Assembly (NCBI GenBank): GCA_964537925.1
Contig: CAZICV010000001.1
Location: 620,001-684,000, forward strand
DNA: 64,000 bases
DNA from: SLDF01 sp964537925
GTDB lineage: Bacteria; Bacteroidota; Bacteroidia; Chitinophagales; Saprospiraceae
Direction: 5' to 3'
A program made the position numbers and the translations under genes. This document shows, piece after piece, positions 35,177 through 43,688 of the stretch. The notes under the pieces are model-generated. The model was given only the letters and a program-made list of their open reading frames with translations, did not search any database and was not told the origin of the DNA. Within the stretch, counting starts at the first letter, position 1. The number at the start of each line of letters is the position of its first letter.

Positions 35177-36730
35177 TCACCACTTTCTCACTTTCACAGG
35201 CGGATCGGACCGCTTCGCCCTGATCTCTTCAAAGAAGATATCTTCGTTGGGCACGTCGAACAGGAGTTCTGTCACATTACCGTTGTTGTCCGTCAGGAAC
35301 TGTACGGTGCCGAAATCAAACCATGCATGCGTCTGCAGCCAATCCAGCCTGTATGTATCGTAGTGCCAGTGACTGAGCCGCGCATTCAGATCGGGGGCCT
35401 CCGTGAAGTCCAGGTAGAGCCCGTTCTCCTCTCTGCGGATACGGATCTCTCCGTACATAGGGCAGCGATACAGACCTGCCAACTCTACGGATGATCTGGA
35501 GGGGCTGGTATTCTGTATGCGTGCCTGGATACGCTGCGCCAGCCGTTTGCCCCGCTGTTCATCCCCTTTGCGCTGGGACTCGAGTCCGCGGGCCATCCAG
35601 TCCTTTGGCTCAGCGCCCATGAACCTGTCCATGACCTCATAGGCAAGCCAGGTGGACAGGCCTTTCATGGAATTGGTCAGCACCACGATACCAAGGCGCT
35701 GGCCCGGTACCAGGACCACCCTCGAATACATACCATCGTATCCTCCACCGTGGGATACAACCATCTGCCCGTGATAGTCGGACAACTGCCAGCCCAACCC
35801 GTAACCACCGAACTGGCGGTGCCCAAACAGCTCTCTGGCGGCATCCGGGACGACAAAACCATTGTGCACCGACCAGGTATCCAGCTGTATATTCCGGCTA
35901 AACAGTGTATCCCGGGAAGGACTGACACCCTTGTTCAACTGGCAACGCATCCATTGGCACATATCCGCCGCAGATGAGATAAGCCCTCCGGCAGCGCCCA
36001 TGTTATCCCAGTCCGTCCAGCCGATCACCTGCGTCGAGTCGCCCAGGTATTTGTGCGGAGTAGCTATATTGGCCAATCCCTTGAGCTGATGGATGGAAGA
36101 AACGGTACGCTTCATCTCCAGTGGTATCAGTATACGGCGCTTTACAAATTCGTCCCAGGATAGGCCGCTCGCAGCCCGGATGACCTCCCCTGCCATGATA
36201 AACATCAGGTTGGAGTACCCGTACCCGCTGCGAAAGTCGAATGCCGGACGGATCTCGCGCAGGACAGGTATGAGTTCGGCGGGAGAACGTTTGTTTTTAT
36301 ACCAGTTTACATCCCCGCTGAACGTACCCAATCCCGAGCGATGACACAGCAGGTCGCGGACGGTCAGATGTGCGCTCACCCAGTCGTCCTGCATACGCAG
36401 GCCGGGCAGGTACTTTTGTACGGGATCGTCCCATTTCAGCTTGCCCTCCTGAACCAGCATACCCAGTGCTGTGGACACAAAAGCTTTCGTATTGGACGCT
36501 ATGGCAAAGAGCGAATGTGCATCTACCCTGTCCGGTCGTCCTTGCTCGAGCACACCGTACCCTTTTGCGAAAAATACGCTGTCACCCTTAACAATCCCTA
36601 TAGAGAAACCGGGGATATCCCATACTTCAAGTGCATCCCGGAAATAGGCGTCAAGAGACTCGATAGTTGGCTGGGCAATCGCAGAGGCATATATCAGGCA
36701 CAACCACAGCGGCAGCAGGATCTGTTTCAT
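35177..36730 (-). CDS. Serine hydrolase, class C beta-lactamase family
   Basis: A 517-residue periplasmic serine hydrolase. ATG 36730 begins a clear signal peptide (MKQILLPLWLCLIYASAIAQ); the in-frame ATG at 36895 would bury it, so the later start was chosen. Catalytic motifs are SNTK in FAIASNTKAF (nucleophile serine), YSN in GYGYSNLMFI, and HGG in VVSHGGGYDGM. The C-terminal 130 residues form a beta-rich domain of the DUF3471 type. Such proteins range from esterases to D-amino-acid peptidases; resistance to antibiotics should not be assumed. Confidence 0.9.
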   Translation of the reverse strand: MKQILLPLWLCLIYASAIAQPTIESLDAYFRDALEVWDIPGFSIGIVKGDSVFFAKGYGVLEQGRPDRVDAHSLFAIASNTKAFVSTALGMLVQEGKLKWDDPVQKYLPGLRMQDDWVSAHLTVRDLLCHRSGLGTFSGDVNWYKNKRSPAELIPVLREIRPAFDFRSGYGYSNLMFIMAGEVIRAASGLSWDEFVKRRILIPLEMKRTVSSIHQLKGLANIATPHKYLGDSTQVIGWTDWDNMGAAGGLISSAADMCQWMRCQLNKGVSPSRDTLFSRNIQLDTWSVHNGFVVPDAARELFGHRQFGGYGLGWQLSDYHGQMVVSHGGGYDGMYSRVVLVPGQRLGIVVLTNSMKGLSTWLAYEVMDRFMGAEPKDWMARGLESQRKGDEQRGKRLAQRIQARIQNTSPSRSSVELAGLYRCPMYGEIRIRREENGLYLDFTEAPDLNARLSHWHYDTYRLDWLQTHAWFDFGTVQFLTDNNGNVTELLFDVPNEDIFFEEIRAKRSDPPVKVRKW

Positions 36731-37076
36731 ACAAGAGTTGATTACGGAGTATTGTCTTGGTATTGTCTTGTTGCTAATGTAAAAATAGTCAGCCGGAAAC
36801 CGGGTATACAACGCAAATGCCGTAACAAAAGACCAGCCTCCCTTCTTCTGCCACCCTCGTAAATGAGATCGTTGATCTTTAAACCTGTCAGACAAAAACG
36901 GTAACGCCCTGGCGAAATCGCCGGGGCTTTCCCTGGTGGGTCATGATGACTGGATTGCCTGCGGCGATCGCGTTAGGGAGGTCTCAAATAGCTAAAGCCT
37001 TTCGCACCGAAGTGCGTTGAGCCTTTTGTTTTTTCGCCGGTACAAGCCCGCCGTTACCCTGCTCAAAAACAAAAAA
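36731..37076. other. Intergenic region with a degenerate copy of a tRNA-Pro 3' end
   Basis: No gene is supported. Positions 36906-36957 resemble the tRNA-Pro(CGG) 3' end plus its terminator (37077-37124): the minus strand reads CCAGTCATCATGACCCACC, compared with CCAGTCATCCCGACCCAAC in the real tRNA flank. A CGCAC-CGAA-GTGCG hairpin lies near 36992-37010. TATTGTCTTG is tandemly repeated at 36750-36759 and 36761-36770, just upstream of the serine hydrolase. Confidence 0.5.
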
Positions 37077-37096
37077 GCCCTGGCTTGCGCCAGGGC
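37065..37096 (-). terminator. Intrinsic terminator after tRNA-Pro(CGG)
   Basis: GCCCTGGC pairs with GCCAGGGC around a 4-base loop, followed on the minus strand by a run of T. It ends the tRNA-Thr/tRNA-Pro transcript. Confidence 0.9.
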
Positions 37097-37109
37097 CTTG
37101 CCTGTTGGG

Positions 37110-37183
37110 TCGGGATGACTGGATTCGAACCAGCGACCCCTACGTCCCGAACGTAGTACGCTACCAGACTGCGCTACATCCCG
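37110..37183 (-). tRNA. tRNA-Pro (anticodon CGG)
   Basis: A 74-nt tRNA on the minus strand. Acceptor CGGGATG pairs with CATCCCG, the anticodon arm CTACGTTCGGGACGTAG has CGG in the loop, and the T-arm reads CTGGTTCGAATCCAG. CCA is not encoded. It follows tRNA-Thr in the same direction and shares its 5' leader with tRNA-Pro(TGG). Confidence 0.96.
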
Positions 37184-37186
37184 AAT

Positions 37187-37230
37187 TGAGTGTGAGTGTG
37201 AGTGTGAGTGTGAGTGTGAGTGTGAGTGAA
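37187..37230. repeat. GTGTGA hexanucleotide microsatellite between two tRNAs
   Basis: About seven near-perfect tandem copies of GTGTGA (plus strand) lie between tRNA-Thr and tRNA-Pro, starting 3 bp before the tRNA-Pro 5' end. A degenerate version of the same repeat sits at 33094-33136, in front of tRNA-Pro(TGG). Confidence 0.9.
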
Positions 37231-37261
37231 CATTATACTTGCTTCTCTCCTGAAGTAAGAG

Positions 37262-37334
<73 letters not shown>

Positions 37335-37357
37335 CTGTTCTGCCCTGAGACAGGGTG

Positions 37358-37387
37358 CAAATATACGACTTCACCGATTTTAGCAAT
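37358..37387 (-). promoter_or_regulatory. Bacteroidota promoter for tRNA-Thr/tRNA-Pro
   Basis: The minus strand reads ATTG-N18-TATATTTG. The -7 box is exact and lies 23 bp before the 5' end of tRNA-Thr. Confidence 0.75.
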
Positions 37388-37402
37388 GAACGGCCCCGGT
37401 TT

Positions 37403-37972
37403 TTAGCTGCTGCTATCCTCCGTAAAGTGCCGCCGCCCTGGTTCCCTGTCAAACTTTTGCCGGTTGTATGAAGCGGACTTGTTGCGCGCTATGGACAAGG
37501 TCTGCCACTGCTCACCGGCACACATACGCGCGATGTAAACGATCTGGCCCACATGATACGGGTAGTGCGCAAGCTGGCGGTTCAGCGCCTCCAGTACCGT
37601 ATGTCCTTCATTGCGGATATATACCATACGCAGCAGATCTTCATCCCTGAGCGACCTGACCGCTGACAATACACAGTCCCATCCGCTCTCCCACAGGGCC
37701 AGCAGCGCTTCTCGATCCAGGTCGCCCGGCTCAAATTCACCATCGCGATCCCGCCAGGGCTTCTCCCCGTCGCTCACCAGGAAGTCCGTGAACCGCGAGC
37801 GCATATTGCCTGCCATATGTTGTACAATGATGGCGATGGAATTGCTCTCATCATTATATTGCCAGGCAAGCGCTTCATCAGGCACCTGTGCCATTGCCTT
37901 GTCTGCCAGCCCCTTGTAGTAGAGCAACTGACGGATCAGGCTTTCGAGATAATTGCCGGATACTGTTTCCAT
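37403..37972 (-). CDS. DUF1572/DinB-like protein
   Basis: A 189-residue four-helix-bundle protein of the DinB/DUF1572 superfamily. The metal-binding histidine pattern is visible in IIVQHMAGNMRSRF and YPYHVGQIVYIA. Many members are metal-dependent enzymes acting with bacillithiol or similar thiols; the substrate here is unknown. It lies 18 bp downstream of ilvE on the same strand, so it is probably cotranscribed with it. Confidence 0.83.
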   Translation of the reverse strand: METVSGNYLESLIRQLLYYKGLADKAMAQVPDEALAWQYNDESNSIAIIVQHMAGNMRSRFTDFLVSDGEKPWRDRDGEFEPGDLDREALLALWESGWDCVLSAVRSLRDEDLLRMVYIRNEGHTVLEALNRQLAHYPYHVGQIVYIARMCAGEQWQTLSIARNKSASYNRQKFDREPGRRHFTEDSSS

Positions 37973-37990
37973 GACTATATTCTTGTAAGG

Positions 37991-39055
37991 TCAGATGATA
38001 TGATTCCAGCCAAAACGGTCTTCGGTGCGTTGATGACGGATATCCTCCAGCATCGTTCTCAACTGTTCCTGGAAACTGCCTGTTCCGGGTACAGGTACCG
38101 GCATACTGCGCTCACCCCATACGATCTCCGAGATGGACGCCACTACCGCAGCGGTCCCTGCACCGAAAGCCTCTTTCAGCGTCCCCTGCTGCGAGGCAGC
38201 CCATAGTTCGGAAGCGGATACGTGCCGCTCTTCAGTCTGCCAGCCTGCTTCCCGTGCAAGTGTCAACAGGCTGTCCCGCGTGATACCGTCCAGGATCGTA
38301 TCCGAAAGCGGCGCCGTCACCAATGTATCTCCCAGTACAAAGAATACATTCATCATACCGGATTCCTCGATCCCCGGATCCGCCGCCCCGTCGGTCCAGA
38401 GCACCTGGTCGAAACCTGCATCGGCCGCCAGCCGGGTCGGATAAAAAGCGCCGGCATAGTTGCCGCCGCATTTGGTCGCACCAGTACCTCCGGGCGCCGC
38501 TCGTCTGAAATGCGTCTCTACCCTTACACGGATCGGCCTCCTGAAGAGCCTGCCAACGGGGGAACAGACGACCAGAAAGAGAAATTCCCTGGCCTGACGC
38601 GCTCCTAGTTGCGCTTCGGAGGCGAATACAAAAGGACGCACATAGAGCGCTTGCCCCTCACCGGCCGGCACCCAGCCGCGATCGATGTCCAACAAGGCAT
38701 CGATCGATTCCATAAACAGTTCGTACGGAACCACCGGCATAGCCATCCTTTCAAGCGATGCGGCAAATCGCGCATAATGTTTTTCAGGCCTGAACAGGTT
38801 GACTGATCCCGAATCCGTCCTGAAAGCTTTCATACCTTCAAAAACCGTCTGTGCATAATGGAGACAAGACGTGAAAGGACTCAGCTGCAACGGTTGGAAA
38901 GGCAGTATCTCCGGCGACAACCACTCCTCGTCCCGGTATCGGGCCCGGAACATATGATCGGCAGCGATCTGGCCGAAGACCGGGTTCTCCAATACTTCCG
39001 CCGAGAGCCGGCTCTCGCCTGCCCGGTGCACTGCAATAGCGAACTTGGTTTGCAT
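37991..39055 (-). CDS. ilvE: Branched-chain amino acid aminotransferase
   Basis: A 354-residue fold-type IV PLP enzyme that transfers amino groups between branched-chain amino acids and 2-oxoglutarate. The PLP lysine is in GTGATKCGGNYAGAF. The class motif is visible from ILDGITRDSLLTLAREAGW through EAFGAGTAAVVASISEI. FTSCLHYAQTVFEGMKAF near the N-terminus is typical. ATG 39055 was chosen over 39145 because family proteins begin close to this point. The full valine/leucine pathway is not in the window. Confidence 0.93.
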   Translation of the reverse strand: MQTKFAIAVHRAGESRLSAEVLENPVFGQIAADHMFRARYRDEEWLSPEILPFQPLQLSPFTSCLHYAQTVFEGMKAFRTDSGSVNLFRPEKHYARFAASLERMAMPVVPYELFMESIDALLDIDRGWVPAGEGQALYVRPFVFASEAQLGARQAREFLFLVVCSPVGRLFRRPIRVRVETHFRRAAPGGTGATKCGGNYAGAFYPTRLAADAGFDQVLWTDGAADPGIEESGMMNVFFVLGDTLVTAPLSDTILDGITRDSLLTLAREAGWQTEERHVSASELWAASQQGTLKEAFGAGTAAVVASISEIVWGERSMPVPVPGTGSFQEQLRTMLEDIRHQRTEDRFGWNHII

Positions 39056-39206
39056 ATAAAGCTGGATTTGATTGATTTCTTCTCTGTGGTGTAGAAACAG
39101 GTACTGATTGTGCGCCAAAATCCTTACAAATATAGACCCGGCCACCAGCCGGGAACAGATGCAGTTTCTACTATTTTGACCGTATCAGGGACCTGCGACC
39201 GGACGA

Positions 39207-40652
39207 CTATTCACCGGCAGGGGACTCCTCTCCGACCCGGAAGGTTCCATACGGAATCACCTGGTAGACATTCGTCGTATCGAGGTTGAAATACCGGTGA
39301 TTCATCTCCCCGATCCGCAGGCTGTCGAAGCAGGAGACGAATACCGCCCTGTCCTGGCTGGCGCGTTCCGGTTGACCGGCAAAAAAGGTCATTGCCCGGG
39401 GGCGGCCGCGCTGAACGGAGCGTAGAAGAGACTCTACCGGTAGTCCCCAGGGCATGATGATCAGGTCCAGAGCGGCACTGTCAGGTTCCAGCAGCACCAG
39501 TTTGGTCAGCCCCTTCTCTTCCATCCTGTCGAGCACAGAATCATGCCACTGCAAGCGCTGCCGGAAAAGCTGCACAGGCCGCCACATCTGTACCCCCCAG
39601 GCCAGGAAGACCGCTGAGAAAAGGATCAGCGCCCGGCGCCTGTTCCAGGCCGGCAGGACTAAGTATACGACCGGTGCTGCCCAGAAGAGGGCCAGTGGCA
39701 TCCATTGGCTCTCGATATAAAACCGTATGAACTCCGGGAATACGATGGCTACCAGTGCCAGGTAGGCGATGCCAAAGCCCCAGATCCAGGCGCATACCAG
39801 CCACCTGCGCAAGACAAGCAGCCACAGAGAAGCAAGCATAATGATCAGCGCGCCCCAGTGATAATGCAGCAATTCCTCCCAGAAAGCCCGCATCACAGGA
39901 GCCCCGAAAGCCTCTTGCCAGCCGGTGGCAGATGCTTCCTGCAGCACGGCGATCTTGGCGCTGTCGTACCAGTTGCGTGTACTGGACCAGTACTTCAGCC
40001 CTGCAACCGCCAGCAGGAATATAGCCGCGAACCAGGAACTCGTGCTACGCCAGGACATATTTCCGGCGATCAGGTAGAAGCCCAGCAGGAAAAGACAGGC
40101 CGGTATCAGCAGCGGGTGACAAAATATCGCGGTAAACATCAGCAACGCCGATACAGCATACCACATGATGCGCCGGGTCCCGGTCGCCCCGCCCGCCGCA
40201 AACCAACATCCCCAGGCCAGGCACATCCAGGTGATCCCCTGATGCACTTCATTGTTGGTCCAGAAATAAACATCCGTCACAAAGAGCGTGTGATAACAGG
40301 CCAGCAGGATCACGAGCGGATACTGCCTCATGCGGAAGAGCAGGTACCCGGCCAGCAGGTAGAATAAATTAAAGCTAAGCGAATAGGCGAGCATAGTTGC
40401 AGACAGATCCGCAGACATGCGGCCGCAGAACCAGGGGACCACCTGTGTCACTGCCGAGCCAAACCGCCCGACCATGATCGCGAGCTTGTCTTCCTGAAGT
40501 ATCTTGAACAGGATAAAAGGGGCGTCTACAAAAGTCATCCGCTCCTGGTAGAACACGGCCGCACCGATACAGAGCACTGTAAGCACCCCCAGCGAAAGCA
40601 GAGCTACCGCGCGCACAGGCGCCTGGCCGGATTCTGAAGTATATCTGTCCAT
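39207..40652 (-). CDS. Polytopic membrane protein of unknown function
   Basis: A 481-residue protein with about ten membrane helices in the first 360 residues (for example VALLSLGVLTVLCIGAAVF, MLAYSLSFNLFYLLAGYLLF, LLIPACLFLLGFYLIAG, ALIIMLASLWLLVLRRWLV) and a soluble C-terminal tail of about 110 residues. The helical plan with an acidic loop (QERMTFVDAPFILFKIL) resembles GT-C type or O-antigen-ligase-like proteins, but I see no conclusive motif. No neighbouring glycosylation genes support a role. Confidence 0.6.
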   Translation of the reverse strand: MDRYTSESGQAPVRAVALLSLGVLTVLCIGAAVFYQERMTFVDAPFILFKILQEDKLAIMVGRFGSAVTQVVPWFCGRMSADLSATMLAYSLSFNLFYLLAGYLLFRMRQYPLVILLACYHTLFVTDVYFWTNNEVHQGITWMCLAWGCWFAAGGATGTRRIMWYAVSALLMFTAIFCHPLLIPACLFLLGFYLIAGNMSWRSTSSWFAAIFLLAVAGLKYWSSTRNWYDSAKIAVLQEASATGWQEAFGAPVMRAFWEELLHYHWGALIIMLASLWLLVLRRWLVCAWIWGFGIAYLALVAIVFPEFIRFYIESQWMPLALFWAAPVVYLVLPAWNRRRALILFSAVFLAWGVQMWRPVQLFRQRLQWHDSVLDRMEEKGLTKLVLLEPDSAALDLIIMPWGLPVESLLRSVQRGRPRAMTFFAGQPERASQDRAVFVSCFDSLRIGEMNHRYFNLDTTNVYQVIPYGTFRVGEESPAGE

Positions 40653-40768
40653 ACACCACCGTCGGATCCGGAAGAAATGCCACCGGAGACCTCCGCTAAG
40701 ATAAGCTATGACAAGCTACCTTATCGGGCTATGCACCGAACGACCGGCCTTCTCTGCAGTGAACACGC

Positions 40769-40802
40769 AAAAAAAACCGGCCTGCCCAGAGGACAGACCG
40801 GC
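40769..40802 (-). terminator. Intrinsic terminator after the fasciclin gene
   Basis: On the minus strand AGCCGGTCTG pairs imperfectly with CAGGCCGGTT around a 9-base loop, followed by a long T run. Confidence 0.8.
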
Positions 40803-40825
40803 TACATGAAACAAGATTGCCGACA

Positions 40826-41368
40826 CTATTTCGGCATCACAACTGAATCGAGTACGTGTATTACCCCGTTGGACTGGATTACATCGTAGGTCGTGATATG
40901 GGCCATATTCCCCTGCTCATCCTTCACCACAATATTCTTCGGGCCGTTCATCATGGCTGTGAGTTTTCCTCCCTGTACGGTTTTCAGCTCCGCCTTCCCC
41001 TTCCCTTTTTTGATCGCGGCGGCCAGCGCATCGAAATCATACTTGCCCGCCACCACGTGATAGGTCAGTATACCGGTCAGCCGGGATTTGTTCTCAGGCT
41101 TCAGCAGCATCTCTACAGTACCCTTCGGGAGCTTTTCAAAGGCTGCATCCGTAGGCGCAAACACAGTGAAAGGACCTTTCCCCTTGAGCGTCTCCACGAG
41201 ACCGGCAGCTTTGACCGCAGCTACCAGGGTTTTGTGATCACGGGAATTGACTGCATTGTCGATGATATCTTTTGTGGGATACATGGCCTCGCCACCCACT
41301 TGTACGGTCTGTGCCTTTACGGCAAATGCGCTCAGCAGAGCGAATGAAAAAAACAGAATGGTTTTCAT
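40826..41368 (-). CDS. Secreted fasciclin (FAS1) domain protein
   Basis: A 180-residue secreted protein with a signal peptide (MKTILFFSFALLSAFAVKA) and one FAS1 domain at about 35-180. The family H1 motif (GPFTVFAPTDAAFEKLP) and H2 motif (GVIHVLDSVVMP) are present, with TYHVV between them. FAS1 domains mediate adhesion to cells or matrix. ATG 41368 was chosen over 41395 because it begins the signal peptide. It is divergent from the MocR regulator 138 bp away. Confidence 0.92.
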   Translation of the reverse strand: MKTILFFSFALLSAFAVKAQTVQVGGEAMYPTKDIIDNAVNSRDHKTLVAAVKAAGLVETLKGKGPFTVFAPTDAAFEKLPKGTVEMLLKPENKSRLTGILTYHVVAGKYDFDALAAAIKKGKGKAELKTVQGGKLTAMMNGPKNIVVKDEQGNMAHITTYDVIQSNGVIHVLDSVVMPK

Positions 41369-41477
41369 AACAGTTTGCTTTTTGACGTTTGCCATTAGTT
41401 ACGGCAGGAAGCTGTCAAGCGGATTTGCAGCAGGAAAATTTCAGCAAAAACAGCCGCCCAAACAGATGTTGTTTATG

Positions 41478-41485
41478 TATATTTG
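41478..41485 (+). promoter_or_regulatory. -7 box for the MocR regulator gene
   Basis: TATATTTG is an exact TAnnTTTG, 21 bp before the ATG at 41507. The in-frame TTG at 41483 lies inside this box, so it cannot be the start. No -33 TTTG is seen at standard spacing. Confidence 0.5.
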
Positions 41486-41506
41486 ACCATATCAGATATA
41501 GCGGCC

Positions 41507-42946
41507 ATGCTCAATACCGATCACCTGTATGCCCGTATTGCCGACCAGATAGAAAAGATGATCCTGGAAGGTGTCTACCAATTGGGCGACAAGCTACCTT
41601 CCGTTCGGTCCATGTCGGCAGAACGCGGCATCAGCCCCAGCTCTGTCTTCCAGGCTTACTATCAACTGGAGGCAAAAGGCCTGATCGAAGCCAGGCCGCG
41701 GTCCGGCTACTATATCCGCTACTCGCCGCGGCAATCAGCGGCACTGCCCCGTATGGCGCGGCCTTCGGAGACAGGGCAGTTTGTGAGCGTGGAAGATATG
41801 ATCTCCGAAGTATACAGCGATCTGGCCGACCATCACCTGGTACGGTTTTCACTGGCGGCTCCGGCCCTGGAACTGCTTCCGGCAGCCCGGCTCAATAAAG
41901 CTATGATTCAGGCGCTACGCACACACCCGTTTCACGGCATATCCTATGAGGATATACATGGCAACCGCAGCCTGAGAAAACAGCTGGCCAGGCTTGCCCT
42001 GAGCTGGAACGGCGCTTTCTCCGAAGAAGAGGTCCTTGTCACCGCCGGATGCATGGAAGCGCTGGTGATGTGCCTCAAGGCCGTGACCCAGCCGGGAGAC
42101 CTGGTGGCTATCGAGAGCCCTACTTATTTCGGTATTTTCCAGGTGATCGAGCGCCTGGGGCTCCGGGCAATTGCCGTCCCGGCCGATCCTGCCACCGGGC
42201 CGGACCTGCGTGCGCTTGAATGGATACTCGACACACAACAGGTACGCGCCTGCCTGTTTGTGCCCAACTTCAACAACCCGCTGGGCTCCCGCATGCCGGA
42301 CAGCCACAAGGAACGCCTCGTGAGGCTGCTGACCGAACGAAATATCCCGCTGATAGAAGACGATATCTACGGAGACCTCTACTTCGGCAAAAAACGTCCG
42401 CTTACCTGCAAGACTTTCGACCGGGACGGAATCGTCCTCTACTGTTCTTCCCTGTCCAAGTCCCTGGCGCCCGGCTACCGGATAGGCTGGACCATTCCGG
42501 GCCGTTATTATGAGCAGGTGAGTTCGCTCAAGATGATGCACAATGTCACGGGCACTACGCTCACACAGCAGGCCGTAGCCATCTTCCTCGAAAACGGCAG
42601 GTACGAGCACCACCTGCGCAAGTTTCGCCGGGTGCTGCATACACATTGCCTCCGGTATACGCAGGAGATCCTGGCACACTTTCCGCCAGGTATCCGCATA
42701 TCGCGCCCCGACGGAGGTTATGTGCTTTGGATCGAGCTGCCCTCCTGTATCAATGCTTTCTCGCTATACAGGGAGGCGATGAGATATCATATATCGATAG
42801 CGCCGGGACAGATCTTCTCGGCAGATGGAAAATATACACACTATATCCGTTTGGGATTCGGGCAGCCGCTCACCCGGTCTGTCATAAACAGCCTGGATCA
42901 ACTGAGCAAGCTCATACGCAAGCAGATGCAGGAAGCCGGAGGATAA
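41507..42946 (+). CDS. MocR-type GntR regulator with aminotransferase domain
   Basis: A 479-residue regulator. Residues about 5-70 are a GntR winged helix (LYARIADQIEKMILEGVYQ, then KLPSVRSMSAERGISPSSV). Residues about 130-475 are a type I aminotransferase-like domain (PFHGISYEDIHGNRSLRKQL, VAIESPTYFGIF, NPLGSRMP, ILPL-like DDIYGDLYFG). The PLP lysine is in YCSSLSKSLAPGYRIGW. In MocR proteins PLP or an amino acid controls DNA binding rather than catalysis. It is divergent from the fasciclin gene, which may be its target, but this is inference. Confidence 0.9.
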   Translation: MLNTDHLYARIADQIEKMILEGVYQLGDKLPSVRSMSAERGISPSSVFQAYYQLEAKGLIEARPRSGYYIRYSPRQSAALPRMARPSETGQFVSVEDMISEVYSDLADHHLVRFSLAAPALELLPAARLNKAMIQALRTHPFHGISYEDIHGNRSLRKQLARLALSWNGAFSEEEVLVTAGCMEALVMCLKAVTQPGDLVAIESPTYFGIFQVIERLGLRAIAVPADPATGPDLRALEWILDTQQVRACLFVPNFNNPLGSRMPDSHKERLVRLLTERNIPLIEDDIYGDLYFGKKRPLTCKTFDRDGIVLYCSSLSKSLAPGYRIGWTIPGRYYEQVSSLKMMHNVTGTTLTQQAVAIFLENGRYEHHLRKFRRVLHTHCLRYTQEILAHFPPGIRISRPDGGYVLWIELPSCINAFSLYREAMRYHISIAPGQIFSADGKYTHYIRLGFGQPLTRSVINSLDQLSKLIRKQMQEAGG

Positions 42947-42993
42947 GGTTCCTCGTCACCGGCATGTACTACCGGCGCGACATTCAGCCTGGC

Positions 42994-43365
42994 TCAGGAA
43001 CCCAGCCTGTCGCGGATATCCGACAACACCTTGTGGATCTCATCCATCCGCTCTTCCAGTCGTTTGGTACTGTCCTTGAGCATCCGGGTATACTGCGCCG
43101 AAGGTTCAAAAACCTCATTGACGCCAGGTCCTTCTTCACCGAAGAGGATCGGGCCGTTCCCATTGAAGAGCCAGTTCAGGTTGAGGCTGGGAATTTCCTG
43201 CATCAATCCGCGTACATCCTCATCTTTCAATATCCTTCCCTTGGATTTTGCATTTGCAAAACTCATAGCATCCTTGTACCCGAATATGCGGGCGAACTTG
43301 TCACTGTTGATATCAAACTTCTTCGCCAGATAATCCAGCCTTGCGATTACTTCCGATTTTGCCAT
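42994..43365 (-). CDS. Small HTH protein with C-terminal coiled coil
   Basis: A 123-residue protein. The first 70 residues resemble phage-repressor-like XRE domains of Bacteroidota (DKFARIFGYKDAMSFAN, then IPSLNLNWLFNGNGPILFG, where the ...WL..G.GP. pattern is typical). Residues 85-120 form a coiled coil (MLKDSTKRLEERMDEIHKVL). No peptidase or sensor domain is present. A perfect inverted repeat (TTTGCGT-N6-ACGCAAA) lies 48 bp upstream and may be its operator. Confidence 0.7.
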   Translation of the reverse strand: MAKSEVIARLDYLAKKFDINSDKFARIFGYKDAMSFANAKSKGRILKDEDVRGLMQEIPSLNLNWLFNGNGPILFGEEGPGVNEVFEPSAQYTRMLKDSTKRLEERMDEIHKVLSDIRDRLGS

Positions 43366-43688
43366 GATTTATATCCAAAAGGGAATTTTTATGATCAAAA
43401 TGATGATGTACGTTTGCGTATATTGACGCAAAGTTTATTATATCGTGCAATCTGCAAATAATGATCCAATTGTGCAAGCCAACTGTTTGAAAAAATCATT
43501 GATACATGGCACAAATTCGCATAAAATGGAAATCATGTCACCATAAAATGCAGTATAAATATAAAAATATGAATACACCTCAAATAGAAGCACCCAAAAC
43601 AAGCTCACCACGAAGTAAGACTCTGCATATTGCGAACCGCAATTACCGGCGCGCACCCTGAAGCTTCAATTTAAAAAGAGTACTCCTC
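43366..43688. other. AT-rich intergenic region with a palindromic operator-like site
   Basis: No gene is supported; ORFs here are short and unlike known families. The stretch is clearly more AT-rich than its neighbours. It contains TTTGCGT-ATATTG-ACGCAAA (43413-43432), a perfect 7-bp inverted repeat just upstream of the HTH gene, and repeated GTGCAA words at 43445-43450 and 43472-43477. Confidence 0.6.
43413..43432. promoter_or_regulatory. Candidate operator for the small HTH protein
   Basis: A perfect 7-bp inverted repeat with a 6-bp spacer, 48-67 bp upstream of the HTH gene start. Position and symmetry suit dimeric binding and autoregulation. This is inference. Confidence 0.45.

Noticed and set aside
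37187..37230. Possible CRISPR array
   Set aside because: The units are 6-bp microsatellite copies without spacers.
43505..43519. TGGCAC-like sigma-54 element
   Set aside because: The spacing between GG and GC is one base short of the required 10, and it points toward no gene.
43438..43656. 72-codon ORF in the AT-rich gap
   Set aside because: Starts and composition look random, no motif or ribosome-binding context; more likely regulatory DNA.
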